Positions 9,318 to 18,598 of a DNA stretch of 64,000 nucleotides are shown piece by piece; the first letter of the stretch is position 1; every line of letters begins with the position of its first letter. The DNA is from Pseudomonas oryzihabitans. GTDB taxonomy: Bacteria > Pseudomonadota > Gammaproteobacteria > Pseudomonadales > Pseudomonadaceae. A program made the translations under genes and the position numbers. The DNA is taken from the NCBI RefSeq assembly GCF_024652905.1, contig NZ_CP102428.1:1376501-1440500 (forward strand), given 5' to 3'. The notes under the pieces were generated by a model that was given only the letters and a program-made list of their open reading frames with translations, was not told the origin of the DNA and did not search any database.

Positions 9318-10859
9318 ATGCTTTCATCCCGCACCCTCCGCACGGCCCTGACCGCTTCGGCCTTGGCCACCCTGGTCGCGTTCGTGCCGACCCTTTCCAG
9401 CGCTCAGGAACGCGTCTTCGATGTGGTTGGCCCCTTCGAGATCGGTGGTCTGGACCCGTCGATTTCCGGCTTCGTCTTCCAGCGCATGCAGATCGCCGAG
9501 ACCCTGCTCGAAGCCGATGGCCAGGGCAAGCCGATCGCTGGACTGGCAGAGCGCTGGACGGAATCGGCAGATGGCCTGACCTGGCGGCTCGCCATTCGCC
9601 AGGGGGTGAAATTCCATGACGGCAGCGACCTCACGGCGGAAGCCGCGGCCGCTGCGCTCAATGCGGCACGCGGCAAGCCCGGAGTACTCAAGCAGGCAGG
9701 CATGGAATCGGTCACTGCCGAGGGTAACGAGGTGGTGATCCGCCTGGCGAAACCCTTCAAGCCCTTGCTGGCCCTGTTGGCGCATTCCTCCACCAATATC
9801 CTGGCGCCCGCCGCCTATGATGCCGATGGCAAGGTGCAGAAGATCATCGGCACGGGACCGTACCAGCTGACCCTGCTGGAGCCGCCCCAGCGTCTGGCCG
9901 CCGAGCGCTTCGCCGGCTACTGGGGCACCCAGCCGGAGATCGCCAAGACCACCTACCTGGCCGCCGGCCGCGGCGAGACCCGCACCCTGATGGCTGAAAG
10001 CGGCGATGCCGAACTGGTGTTCCAGCTCGATCCGCCCAGCATCGCGCGACTCAAGCGCTCCAGCAATCTCAAGGTACTGATCGAGCCGGTTCCGCGGGTG
10101 GTGTTGCTGACCCCCAACTCCGGCGCTGGCGCCACCGCGCCGGTCGAGGTGCGGCAGGCGCTCAGTCTGGCGATCCAGCGTGAGGGCGTCGCCGGCGCCG
10201 TGTTGCGCGCCCCGGGTACCGGCGCAACGCAGCTGTTCGCCAAGAACGTGCCCGCCTGGCATGACCCCGAGCTGGCGCCACTCGCCTATGATCCGGCGGC
10301 GTCGCGCAAGCTGCTGGCCGGCCAGGGCTGGACCGCGGGAGCCGATGGCATCCTGCAGAAGGACGGCAAGCCGCTCAGGCTGAAGCTGCTGACCTATTCG
10401 GATCGTCCCGAGTTGCCGCTGATCGCTACCGCCCTGCAGGCGCAGTTGCGCGAAGTGGGCGTGGACGTGGAAGTCGCAGTGCAGAACTCCAGCGCTATCC
10501 CCGCCGCCCACAACGACGGCTCGCTGCAGCTGGCGCTCTACGGTCGCAACTTCGCACTGGTGCCCGATCCCCTGGTCACCCTGCTCAATGACTTCAGCCA
10601 CGGTGGCGCCGAATGGGGCCCGCTGGGGTGGCAGAATCCGGCCTTCGATCAGGCCTTGGCCGCGCTGCTGGCCAGCGATGATCCGGCCGAGCAACAGCGT
10701 CAGCGCTACGCCGCCATGGCCCAGGTGCAAAAGGACCTGCCGGTGATCCCGGTGGCCTGGTATCGCCAGACCATGGCCGTGTCCAATGCCGTCCAAGGCG
10801 CCGCCATCGATCCCTTCGAGCGCACCTTTGGCCTGAGCAAGATGCGGTGGAGCCAATGA
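9318..10859 (+). CDS. ABC importer solute-binding protein, family 5 (peptide/nickel/metallophore type)
   Basis: The protein is 513 residues from the ATG at 9318, which has AAGGA just upstream. A Sec signal peptide (LRTALTASALATLVAFV, cut near LSSA/QE) exports it to the periplasm. The mature part has the DppA/NikA fold signature: an early Asp-Pro, WRLAIRQGVKFHDGSDLTA, and GTGPYQL. It starts a four-gene importer in which every junction is an ATGA overlap. Family 5 proteins bind peptides, nickel complexes or opine metallophores. The Zur-like operator upstream suggests that the cargo is a zinc complex. That is inference; the binding pocket cannot be read from sequence alone. Confidence 0.88.
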   Translation: MLSSRTLRTALTASALATLVAFVPTLSSAQERVFDVVGPFEIGGLDPSISGFVFQRMQIAETLLEADGQGKPIAGLAERWTESADGLTWRLAIRQGVKFHDGSDLTAEAAAAALNAARGKPGVLKQAGMESVTAEGNEVVIRLAKPFKPLLALLAHSSTNILAPAAYDADGKVQKIIGTGPYQLTLLEPPQRLAAERFAGYWGTQPEIAKTTYLAAGRGETRTLMAESGDAELVFQLDPPSIARLKRSSNLKVLIEPVPRVVLLTPNSGAGATAPVEVRQALSLAIQREGVAGAVLRAPGTGATQLFAKNVPAWHDPELAPLAYDPAASRKLLAGQGWTAGADGILQKDGKPLRLKLLTYSDRPELPLIATALQAQLREVGVDVEVAVQNSSAIPAAHNDGSLQLALYGRNFALVPDPLVTLLNDFSHGGAEWGPLGWQNPAFDQALAALLASDDPAEQQRQRYAAMAQVQKDLPVIPVAWYRQTMAVSNAVQGAAIDPFERTFGLSKMRWSQ

Positions 10860-11791
10860 CCCGCCTGCTCGCCTTTCGCCTGCTGCAGGCGGGCCTGGTC
10901 GCCCTGCTGGTCGGGGGGCTCACCTTCCTGTTCATGAACCTGCTGCCGGGCGACGCCGCCTACCGCATCGCCGCCGGACGTTACGGTTACGACCTGGTGG
11001 ATACCGCGGCGGCCGAGGCCGTGCGGGCCGAGCTCAATCTGGATCAGCCGCTGCTGTGGCGCTTCTTCGCCTGGATCGGCGATCTGCTGACCCTGGATCT
11101 CGGCTATTCGCTGGTCTCCGGCAAGCCGGTGATGGATGTCGTCGCCCACGAACTGGGCAGCTCCATCCGCCTGGCCATTGGCGCCGTCTGCCTGTCGCTG
11201 CTGCTGGGGCCGCCGCTGGGCGTGGTGGCCGGTCTGCGTCCGGGCAGCCTGCTGGACCGCGGCCTGCTGCTGTTGACCACCGCGATCCGCGCGCTGCCGC
11301 AATTCGTCCTGGGCGTTATCTTCGTGCTGTTGTTCGCCATCTCCTGGCAGCTGTTCCCGGCGGCCGGGCACGGCACCTTCTGGCACAGCGTGCTACCCAC
11401 GCTGACCTTGGCCCTGGGGCTGGCCGCCGTGTCGTCCCGGGTCGCTCGGGATGCCACCGTGGAGGTCGCGGCCTCCGCCTATTACAGCTTCGGCCGCCTC
11501 AAGGGCCTGAGAGGCGCCGGGGTCTTCCTGCGCCACGGCCTGCGCAATATCGGCGTGCCGGTGGTGACCTACCTGGGCGTGCAGCTGGTGTATCTCATCG
11601 AAGGCGTGGTGGTGGTGGAGACGCTGTTCGCCTGGCCGGGCATCGGTCACGGCCTGGTCCACGCCATCGTTCAGCGCGACGTGCCCATGGTGCAGGGCAC
11701 CGCCCTGGCGATGGGACTGCTGTTCGTCATCCTCAATACCCTGGTCGATCTCGCCAATCATCTGATCGACCCGCGCGGGAGAAACGCATGA
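10856..11791 (+). CDS. ABC importer permease, DppB/NikB type
   Basis: This 311-residue inner-membrane permease starts at the ATG overlapping the stop of the binding-protein gene. It has an N-terminal helix (LLQAGLVALLVGGLTFLFMN), the NLLPGDAAYR motif of DppB-type permeases and about six membrane helices. The EAA-like cytoplasmic loop reads around YYSFGRLKGLRGAGVFLRHG. The end AWPGIGHGLVHAIVQRDVP is the usual DppB-family C-terminal motif. It forms a heterodimer channel with the next gene product. Confidence 0.9.
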   Translation: MTRLLAFRLLQAGLVALLVGGLTFLFMNLLPGDAAYRIAAGRYGYDLVDTAAAEAVRAELNLDQPLLWRFFAWIGDLLTLDLGYSLVSGKPVMDVVAHELGSSIRLAIGAVCLSLLLGPPLGVVAGLRPGSLLDRGLLLLTTAIRALPQFVLGVIFVLLFAISWQLFPAAGHGTFWHSVLPTLTLALGLAAVSSRVARDATVEVAASAYYSFGRLKGLRGAGVFLRHGLRNIGVPVVTYLGVQLVYLIEGVVVVETLFAWPGIGHGLVHAIVQRDVPMVQGTALAMGLLFVILNTLVDLANHLIDPRGRNA

Positions 11792-12609
11792 ATCTCGACG
11801 CTACCGCTGCCCTGGCGGCGCCTCCAGTGAAGTCTTCCGCGCGCGTACTGGGCCTGGCTCTGCTGGCCGCCTTGATCGCCTTCGCCACGCTCACTCCGCT
11901 GCTCTGGCAGGGCGACATCGCCCGCCAGGACTATATGGCGATCCTCGCGGCACCCAGCAGCGCCTATCCCCTGGGCACCGATCACCTGGGTCGTGACATG
12001 CTGGCGCGGCTGTCGGTAGCCATCCGCTTCTCGCTGGGGCTGGCCTTCATCAGCGTCTGCACCGCCGCCATCCCGGGCGTGCTGATGGGTATCCTGGCCG
12101 CCTGGAAGGGCGGGCTGGTCGACAAGCTGCTGGGCGGACTGACCGAATTGTTCCTGGCCCTGCCAGGCCTGCTGCTGGTCCTGCTGATCGTCGCGGTGTT
12201 TCCCGGTTCCTTCGTCGCCCTCTATAGCGCCGTGGCCCTGGTGCTGTGGGTGGAGTACTTCCGCATGACCCGCGCGCTGTCGCGCACCGTACTGGCTTCG
12301 CCGGCGGTAGCCGCCAGCCAGCTGCTGGGCTTCGGGCCGGTCTACATCGTGCGCCGTCATCTCTGGCCGCAACTGGCACCGGTTCTCCTGACCATCGCTG
12401 CCTTTGGCGCCGCCTCGACCATCATGGCTATCGCCGCCCTGGGCTTCGTCAGCATCGGCGTACGGCCGCCCACCGCCGAGCTGGGGCTGATGATCACCGA
12501 ATTGCTGCCTTATTACGCCGAAGCGCCACTGGTCATCGCCCTGCCGATCCTCGCGATCTTTTTGACCGTGCTGTCGCTGCTGCTCATCACCGGAGGACGC
12601 AAGCCATGA
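11788..12609 (+). CDS. ABC importer permease, DppC/NikC type
   Basis: This 273-residue inner-membrane protein begins at the ATGA overlap with the preceding permease. The DppC signature PLGTDHLGRDMLARL is present near residue 60, followed by five or so membrane helices and an EAA loop (SQLLGFGPVYIVRRHLWPQ). It is the second half of the channel. It overlaps the ATPase gene by four bases, so all four importer genes should be translated together. Confidence 0.9.
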   Translation: MNLDATAALAAPPVKSSARVLGLALLAALIAFATLTPLLWQGDIARQDYMAILAAPSSAYPLGTDHLGRDMLARLSVAIRFSLGLAFISVCTAAIPGVLMGILAAWKGGLVDKLLGGLTELFLALPGLLLVLLIVAVFPGSFVALYSAVALVLWVEYFRMTRALSRTVLASPAVAASQLLGFGPVYIVRRHLWPQLAPVLLTIAAFGAASTIMAIAALGFVSIGVRPPTAELGLMITELLPYYAEAPLVIALPILAIFLTVLSLLLITGGRKP

Positions 12610-14072
12610 CCGCCTTGCTCACTACCACGGCGCTGGAGATCCGTACCGCCGAGGCTCAGTTGGTGGAACCGCTGTCCATCCGCCTGGCGCCGGGTCAGGT
12701 GTTGTCCATCATCGGCGAGACAGGTTCGGGCAAGAGTCTGTTCGCCCAGGGAGTGGTCGGTAACCTGCCGGCAGGACTGCAGGCCCACGGGCAGATCGGC
12801 CTGGCGGACGGCTTCAGCGAAGAGGGCCGCCAGGCCGGTCGCCGCGAGCATTGGGGCAGGGGGCTGGCGGTGCTGCCCCAGGAACCCTGGCTGAGCCTGG
12901 ACCCGACCATGAAGGCCCTGTCCCAGGTCACCGAGACCTATACCCAGGTGGTTGGCCTCGGCCGTGCCGAAGCCCGCGCCAAGGCCAGCGCGGATCTGGC
13001 GCGCCTGGGTCTGGCCGGCGCCGAGCGCAAGTATCCCTTCCAGCTTTCCGGGGGCATGGCCCAGCGCCTGGCCTTTGCCGCCACCCATGCCGGTGGCTCG
13101 CCGGTACTCATCGCCGACGAGCCCACCAAGGGCCTGGATCGCGATCGCATCGACGAGGTGATCGACCTGCTCAAGGCCATGCTGGCCGAGGGCGGGAGCC
13201 TGCTCATCATCACCCACGACCTGAAAGTCGCGCGCCGGCTGGGTGGCGAGGTGATGATCATGCTCAAGGGGCGGGTGATCGAATCGGGCACGGCTGAGCA
13301 GGTACTGGGCCAGCCGCAGCATGCCTATACCCGCCAGTTGCTGGCTGCCGATCCCGCGCAATGGTCGAAACGTGCCGCGCGACCGCTCGCCGATGACGCC
13401 GTGGTCGCGGTGGAAGGCCTGTCCGCCCAGCGCGGCGGCAAGCAGCTGTTCGAGGAGCTGTCCTTTACCGTCCGGCCCGGCGAGATCCTCGGCGTGACCG
13501 GGCCGTCTGGCTGCGGCAAGTCGACCCTGGGCGACATCCTGCTCGGCTTGGCCGCGCCCAGTAGCGGGGCGATCCGGCGCCAGCCTGGTCTGAGTCGCTG
13601 CGCTTTCCAGAAGCTGCACCAGGACCCGGTGGCCGCTTTCGCACCCTCGGTGACCCTGCGCCAATTGCTGGCGGATCTGGTGCGGTTGCATCGCCTGGAG
13701 GCGGCGCGGATTGGCCGGCTGATGCAGCGCCTGCGGCTCGATGAGCGGCTGCTGGATCGCTTGCCCGGCAACATCTCCGGCGGCGAATTGCAGCGTTTTT
13801 CCCTGCTGCGCGTGCTCTTGCTCGATCCAGCGCTGATCTTTGCCGACGAACCCAGCTCGCGGCTGGATCTCATCACCCAGCAGGAGATGATCGAGCTGCT
13901 GGTCGAGACGGCTGAGGAATCCGGGACCGCCATCCTCCTGGTCAGCCATGACGAGGACCTGGTGGAGGCCGTCGCCGATCGGCGCATCCATCTGGGCACC
14001 CACACCAGCCCCCTGCAGGACCAAGCGCCGGCACGGGAGCAGGGCAGCCGCCTGGCTGAATCTCTGACCTGA
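12606..14072 (+). CDS. ABC importer ATPase with two fused nucleotide-binding domains
   Basis: The 488-residue protein fuses two ABC domains that are separate proteins in most Dpp/Nik systems. Domain 1: Walker A GETGSGKS, signature LSGGMAQRLA, Walker B VLIADEPTKGLD, His-loop IITHDLKVA. Domain 2: Walker A GPSGCGKSTLG, signature ISGGELQRFS, Walker B ALIFADEPSSRLD, and LLVSHDEDL. Both sites look catalytically complete. It powers the two permeases encoded upstream. A gap of 123 bp then separates it from the porin gene; a GC-rich hairpin without a T-run (14078-14101) lies there, so partial read-through to the porin is likely. Confidence 0.9.
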   Translation: MTALLTTTALEIRTAEAQLVEPLSIRLAPGQVLSIIGETGSGKSLFAQGVVGNLPAGLQAHGQIGLADGFSEEGRQAGRREHWGRGLAVLPQEPWLSLDPTMKALSQVTETYTQVVGLGRAEARAKASADLARLGLAGAERKYPFQLSGGMAQRLAFAATHAGGSPVLIADEPTKGLDRDRIDEVIDLLKAMLAEGGSLLIITHDLKVARRLGGEVMIMLKGRVIESGTAEQVLGQPQHAYTRQLLAADPAQWSKRAARPLADDAVVAVEGLSAQRGGKQLFEELSFTVRPGEILGVTGPSGCGKSTLGDILLGLAAPSSGAIRRQPGLSRCAFQKLHQDPVAAFAPSVTLRQLLADLVRLHRLEAARIGRLMQRLRLDERLLDRLPGNISGGELQRFSLLRVLLLDPALIFADEPSSRLDLITQQEMIELLVETAEESGTAILLVSHDEDLVEAVADRRIHLGTHTSPLQDQAPAREQGSRLAESLT

Positions 14073-14195
14073 GATCAGGGCCCGCACGGGGGGCGGGCCT
14101 GCCAACAGACGTCGCCAAGGCCGTGGTGGGATGCCACTGCCTTCGTGCGCGCGTCTTTCCAACAACTAGATCACCCACACTCCGCAGAGGACTTC

Positions 14196-15548
14196 ATGGA
14201 ACGCTTGCGCTATCAGAAAGGATTACCCCGAGCCAGTCGCTGGTTGCACGGCAGGCACCTGGCCGCGCCGCTGGCACTGGGCGTATTGGGCGGCTGTCTG
14301 GGGCTGCTGACGGGCGAGGAGGCCAGGGCCGACGGTTTCGTGGACGACAGCAAGCTCACCCTGACCCTGCGCAACTATTATTTCGGCAGCGATCGCCGTA
14401 ACGGTCGTGCCGATCAGAAGGATTGGACCCAGGGCTTTCTGCTCGACTACCAGTCCGGCTTCACCCAGGGCACGGTCGGGTTGGGCGTCGACGCGTTCGG
14501 CTACCTGGGCCTGAAGCTCGATGGCGGTCCCGGGCGCCGAGGAACCGGCAATCTACCCGTCCATGCCGGCAACCAACCGGCGGACGAGTATTCCCGCGCC
14601 GGCGCGGCGGCCAAGCTGCGTCTGGGACAGACGGTGGTGCGCTACGGTCAGCAACTGCCCACGGCACCGGTCTTCGCCATCAGCACCAGCCGCCTGCTGC
14701 CCCAGAGTGCCACCGGCTGGAGCATCCTTAGCACGGACATCTCCGGCCTGACGCTGGAAGCCGGACATTTCACCTCGGGTACCGATCAGGTCAGCACCAA
14801 CCGGGACGGCGACCTCTGGGCCGGTTATGCCCGGCGCCGCGCGGATCACGTCGACTTCGCCGGGGGCAAGTACGCCCTGGCCAAGGGTGTCAGCCTGTCG
14901 CTCTACGCGGCCCAGCTCGACGACATCTGGAATCAGTACTACGGCAACTTCAACCTGGTGCAGCCATTGTCGGCGAGCCAGTCGCTGACCTTCGATGCCA
15001 ACCTGTACCGGACCCTCGATACCGGTGCCGCCAACGCCGGTCCCATCGACAACACGGCCTACAGCTTCGCCGCAGCCTACAGCCTCGGTCCGCAGACCTT
15101 TACCCTGGGCTGGCAGCGGATCGATGGGGATACGCCCTTCGACTACATCGGCATGGGCGACAACGGGCGCACCGGCGGCGGGCTGTTCCTCGGCAATGCC
15201 TCGATGTTCTCCGACTTCAACGCACCCGGCGAGCGCTCCTGGCAAGCGCGCTACGACCTCAACTTCAAGACCCTGGGCGTGCCCGGTCTCAGCCTCATGA
15301 CCCGCTACATCAAGGGCAGTGACATCGATGGCAGCAACCTGCCCGTCACCAGCGCCTATCGCGAGCTGTACGGCGCCGACGACCGGGAGCGGGAGCTGAA
15401 TCTGGAAGGGCGCTATGTCGTGCAATCCGGCTCGGCCAAGGGTCTGTCCATCCGGGTGCGCCAGGCCTGGCATCGCGGCTCGCTGTCCACCGGCGGTTCG
15501 GTCGATCAGCTGCGGGTGATCGTCGACTATCCGCTGCGCCTGCTCTAG
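14196..15548 (+). CDS. OprD-family outer-membrane porin
   Basis: The protein is 450 residues from the ATG at 14196. A long N-terminal region with a hydrophobic core (PLALGVLGGCLGLL) ends near EARA/DG, typical of OprD-family signal peptides. The mature start, GFVDDSKLTLTLRNYYF, is the family hallmark; alternating beta-strands and a C-terminal strand ending in VDYPLRLL follow. These 18-strand channels admit small substrates such as amino acids, dipeptides and other solutes. Placement directly after the ABC importer suggests that it lets the same substrate through the outer membrane, possibly a zinc complex under Zur control. Another porin substrate cannot be excluded. Confidence 0.88.
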   Translation: MERLRYQKGLPRASRWLHGRHLAAPLALGVLGGCLGLLTGEEARADGFVDDSKLTLTLRNYYFGSDRRNGRADQKDWTQGFLLDYQSGFTQGTVGLGVDAFGYLGLKLDGGPGRRGTGNLPVHAGNQPADEYSRAGAAAKLRLGQTVVRYGQQLPTAPVFAISTSRLLPQSATGWSILSTDISGLTLEAGHFTSGTDQVSTNRDGDLWAGYARRRADHVDFAGGKYALAKGVSLSLYAAQLDDIWNQYYGNFNLVQPLSASQSLTFDANLYRTLDTGAANAGPIDNTAYSFAAAYSLGPQTFTLGWQRIDGDTPFDYIGMGDNGRTGGGLFLGNASMFSDFNAPGERSWQARYDLNFKTLGVPGLSLMTRYIKGSDIDGSNLPVTSAYRELYGADDRERELNLEGRYVVQSGSAKGLSIRVRQAWHRGSLSTGGSVDQLRVIVDYPLRLL

Positions 15549-15622
15549 CGCCGGCAATCGTTACCGCGAAGGGCAGCGAACCGACCGCTGGCAGCCGGTT
15601 CGCTGCCGCCCGTCGCGCCCGG

Positions 15623-15649
15623 TTTAAGAGGACTCTGTTGCGCCGATAG
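15623..15649 (+). promoter_or_regulatory. Candidate FliA (sigma-28) promoter of the chemoreceptor gene
   Basis: GCCGATAG at 15642-15649 matches the FliA -10 GCCGATAA in seven of eight positions. A weak -35 (TTTAAG) lies 15 bases upstream, the expected spacing. Chemoreceptor genes are often FliA-dependent. An inverted repeat CTAATA/TATTAG (15652-15670) lies just downstream. Confidence 0.5.
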
Positions 15650-15683
15650 CTCTAATAGTCACTTTATTAGGGATGCCCAACTC

Positions 15684-17309
15684 ATGAGTCTGCGCAGTCT
15701 GAACGTCGCCCCCCGCGCCGTCCTGTTCTTTTCCGTGATCGTCCTGATTGTCTTCGGGCTCGGCGCCGTCGCCGTGGTACAGATGGGCAAGCTCTACGAG
15801 GCGGAACAGGACGTGGAGACCAGTTGGCTACCAGGTAACCAGTTGGCAGCGAAGATGGGCGGCGGGCTGCTGCGTTTGCGTCTGGAAAGTCTGAGGGGCA
15901 CCACCACGCCGGATCCGCAGCTGCGCGCCCAGACCGTCGCGGCCTTTCCCGGCTATCGCGATGCCTTCTTCGCGGCGGTGAAAGAGTACGAGGCGACCCT
16001 GGCCAGCGACGAAGACCGCCAGTTGTACGCGGCCGTGGTCAAGGGGGCGGAAGGCTACCGGACCTTGCTGGAAGCCTTCGAGCAGAAACTGAGCACAGGT
16101 GACAACGAAGGTGCCATCGTCCTGATCAATACGTCGATACGCCCGCTCACCAATGCGCTGGAAAAGCACATCGCCGAGCTGAGTGCCTTCAACGAGCGCG
16201 GCGCCAAGGCCGCCGGAATCGCGGCAAAGGCCACCTTCACCACGGGCCTGTACTGGGTTTATGGCCTCATCGCCCTGACCGTTCTGGCCACCGTAGTGCT
16301 GGCCGCCCTGCTGATCCGCAGCATCACGCGACCGGTTGGCGAAGCCCTGCGCATCGCCCAACGGATCGCCCGCAAGGATCTGACCGAGCGGATCACCGTG
16401 GTCGGTCGTGACGAGGCGGCCGGCATGCTGCAGGCCCTGGCCCAGATGCAGGGCAATCTGCGCGACACCGTTTCCCATATCGCCGACAGCTCGACCCAGT
16501 TGGCCTCCGCGGCAGAGGAGATGACCGCCGTGATCGACGAAGCCAGCCGGGGTTATGTACGGCAGAACGACGAGGTCAACCAGGCGGCCAGCGCCGTAAC
16601 CGAGATGAGTTCGGCGGTGGAGGAGGTCGCGCGGAATGCCGCCGATGCGGCCAGCACCTCGCTGCACACCCAGACCCTGACCAGCGAAGGCCTGGACAAG
16701 GTCACCCGCACGGTCCAGTCGATCGAGGCGCTGGCCCAGAACGTGGCCAGTACCAGTGAGCAGATCCAGGCGCTGTCGTCCCGCGCCCAGGACATCAATG
16801 CCGTGGTCGAAGTCATTCGCGCCATCGCCGAACAGACCAACCTGCTGGCACTGAATGCCGCCATCGAGGCGGCCCGGGCGGGCGAGCAGGGACGCGGCTT
16901 CGCCGTGGTCGCCGACGAGGTCCGGGCGCTGGCCCATCGTACCCAGCAGTCGACCCGCGAGATCGAACAGATGATCGGCGCCATCCAGAGCGATTCGTCG
17001 TTGGCCGTCAAGGCCATGGCCGAGAGTCAGCAACTGGCCGGGGAATCCACGTCGGTCGCCCAACTGGCCAATGTATCCCTGGAGCAGATCGCCGAGTCCA
17101 TCTCCCAGATCAACGACCGCAATGCGGTCATCGCCACTGCCGCCGAAGAGCAGGCGCAGGTGGCCCGGGAAATTGATCGCAACATCACCAGCATCCGGGA
17201 TCTGGCGACCCAAAGCGCGACCGGTGCCACCCAGACCGCCAGCGCCAGCGCCGAGGTATCCAAGCTCGCTACCGGCCTGAATCGCGTGGTTCGCGAATTC
17301 GCCGTCTAG
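15684..17309 (+). CDS. Methyl-accepting chemotaxis protein
   Basis: This 541-residue receptor has a first membrane helix (about 12-34), a periplasmic four-helix-bundle type ligand domain of about 150 residues, a second helix (about 190-212), a HAMP domain, and a long cytoplasmic coiled coil. The highly conserved signalling tip [19 protein letters not shown] and [14 protein letters not shown] are intact. The ligand domain ([26 protein letters not shown]) is of the 4HB_MCP class; the ligand is not predictable. The Shine-Dalgarno is weak. It stands alone in its transcription unit and should couple to the main CheA/CheW system. Confidence 0.93.
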   Translation: MSLRSLNVAPRAVLFFSVIVLIVFGLGAVAVVQMGKLYEAEQDVETSWLPGNQLAAKMGGGLLRLRLESLRGTTTPDPQLRAQTVAAFPGYRDAFFAAVKEYEATLASDEDRQLYAAVVKGAEGYRTLLEAFEQKLSTGDNEGAIVLINTSIRPLTNALEKHIAELSAFNERGAKAAGIAAKATFTTGLYWVYGLIALTVLATVVLAALLIRSITRPVGEALRIAQRIARKDLTERITVVGRDEAAGMLQALAQMQGNLRDTVSHIADSSTQLASAAEEMTAVIDEASRGYVRQNDEVNQAASAVTEMSSAVEEVARNAADAASTSLHTQTLTSEGLDKVTRTVQSIEALAQNVASTSEQIQALSSRAQDINAVVEVIRAIAEQTNLLALNAAIEAARAGEQGRGFAVVADEVRALAHRTQQSTREIEQMIGAIQSDSSLAVKAMAESQQLAGESTSVAQLANVSLEQIAESISQINDRNAVIATAAEEQAQVAREIDRNITSIRDLATQSATGATQTASASAEVSKLATGLNRVVREFAV

Positions 17310-17553
17310 GCAGGGTGCGGAGGCGGGAAGGGCTTGCAGCGTCCAGCTGCAGGTTCTTCGCTGTAATAGCTCGACTAATGAGGGCCGCAGCCTGTTCGCC
17401 GGTACCGGTGCACGAACTCCGGCAGCGTGGCTTGCCGCTGGAATGCCTGAGGCACAATCTTTAGTATTCGGTTACATCGCCTCTGTTATCAGGTAGAGAA
17501 CGAATCGGCGCTTGGCCTGCCTAAACAGTGTCCAAACAACCCGGAGTCCTACC

Positions 17554-17766
17554 ATGAACGCGAAGAAAATCTCTGCTTTGATGTTTGCTGGTCTGATCGC
17601 TGCCAGTGGCGCTGCATTCGCCACCGAAGGTGCAGGCAATCCGCCGAAAGCCAACAGTGCCGGCATGGGCACCCCGGCTGGCCAGAAGACCGGTGAAGGC
17701 GCAGGTGCTGCGACCGGTGCCGGCAAGACCACGCTCAATGAGCAAGGTCAGAAGAAGCAGCAGTAA
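17554..17766 (+). CDS. Small exported protein of unknown function
   Basis: This 70-residue protein has a Sec signal peptide (MNAKKISALMFAGLIAASG, cut near AFA/TEG). The mature part is about 47 residues, Gly/Ala/Thr/Lys-rich, with no cysteine (TEGAGNPPKANSAG, then GAGAATGAGKTTL). CCGGAG precedes the ATG at 17554. I do not recognise the family. The composition looks like a disordered periplasmic or secreted peptide. It stands alone between a chemoreceptor gene and a receiver-only gene. Confidence 0.6.
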   Translation: MNAKKISALMFAGLIAASGAAFATEGAGNPPKANSAGMGTPAGQKTGEGAGAATGAGKTTLNEQGQKKQQ

Positions 17767-17873
17767 GGGTCTAGGGCCGCTGGTGCGTCTGGCGGCCCCT
17801 AACCTCTGTCTAGAATGGAACTTTATAGGCCTCCTCTGTCCAACGGGGCCGAGCGCGTGGGTACAGGGGTTAG

Positions 17874-18257
17874 ATGGTGAGTGCGGAACAGAGCAAGGTT
17901 GTCCTGGTCGTCGAGGATGAGCCGCAGATTTTGATGATTCTGGCGGATTATCTTGCCGAGCTGGGTTACACCGTCCTACAGGCTCCCTCGTCGCTCGAAG
18001 CCTTTCGTATCCTGGCCGGTCGGCCGCGTCTCGATCTGCTGATCACCGACTTTCGCCTGCCCGATGACGTCTCCGGCGTGATGATCGCCGAGCCCGCCCT
18101 CAAGTTGCGTCCCGACCTCAAGGTCCTGTTCATCAGTGGTTATCCCGCCGAAATCATCGATACCGGTTCGCCGTTGCTGGGCAAGGTCCCCTTGCTGACC
18201 AAGCCCTTCTCCCTCGAGCGTCTCCACCTGCAGGTGCAGAAGCTGCTCGGCGCCTGA
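17874..18257 (+). CDS. Single-domain response regulator (receiver only)
   Basis: This 127-residue protein is a bare receiver domain: acidic pair in VVEDEP (Glu14, Asp15), phospho-acceptor Asp59 in LLITDFRLPD, FISGYPAE, and Lys in LLTKPFSLERL. There is no output domain. The ISGYP and TKPF motifs resemble receivers that pair with PAS/hybrid kinases of the FixL type. It may be a phospho-sink or act on a diguanylate or kinase network through contacts. No histidine kinase gene lies nearby; the hybrid kinase at 31-34 kb is the only soluble PAS-type kinase in view, and a link is speculative. Confidence 0.85.
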   Translation: MVSAEQSKVVLVVEDEPQILMILADYLAELGYTVLQAPSSLEAFRILAGRPRLDLLITDFRLPDDVSGVMIAEPALKLRPDLKVLFISGYPAEIIDTGSPLLGKVPLLTKPFSLERLHLQVQKLLGA

Positions 18258-18352
18258 TCCGCTACTTTCCCATAGATCGTTTTTCCGCCAGGACAGTCTA
18301 TTGATCAGGTGCGACCAGTTCGGTCGCCTCAGGTTGGGAGACAACGGCGTCC

Positions 18353-18598
18353 ATGGCCATCAAGCATTTCACTCATCACGAAGCGATCTCGTCCGCCGTT
18401 CCGGCTGAACAGGGTTTTGAAGCGGTCATCGCCGTCAAGGCACGGCGCGAAGATGCCCATCCGACCTTTCACAAGGTCGCGACGGAGCGTCATTTCGATC
18501 TCGCCTCCGAAGCGGAGGCCGCCGCCGATGCCGCGCTCAATCGCGTGACGGAGATCGGCGACGACGATGAACTCCTCTGGGACGAGCAGGCCGTCTGA
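18353..18598 (+). CDS. Small conserved hypothetical protein
   Basis: An 81-residue, charged, probably cytoplasmic protein (MAIKHFTHHEAISSAVP, ending DDDELLWDEQAV) with no signal peptide or membrane helix. Its stop codon overlaps the ATG of the formate/nitrite-type channel gene at base 18598, so the two are translationally coupled. I do not recognise the family. A regulatory or accessory role for the channel is possible from context only. Confidence 0.6.
   Translation: MAIKHFTHHEAISSAVPAEQGFEAVIAVKARREDAHPTFHKVATERHFDLASEAEAAADAALNRVTEIGDDDELLWDEQAV

Noticed and set aside
9324-10856. A 510-codon open frame antisense to the binding-protein gene
   Set aside because: It has no ribosome-binding site or recognisable motifs and mirrors third-position GC of the real gene with a signal peptide on the other strand.
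11056-11787. A long upstream extension of the second importer permease
   Set aside because: It runs through the first permease in another frame; the ATGA start at 11788 gives the family N-terminus.
12513-14165. A 550-codon open frame antisense to the double ATPase gene
   Set aside because: It is a shadow of the ATPase; composition is rich in Gln, Gly, Ala and Arg with no domain motif.
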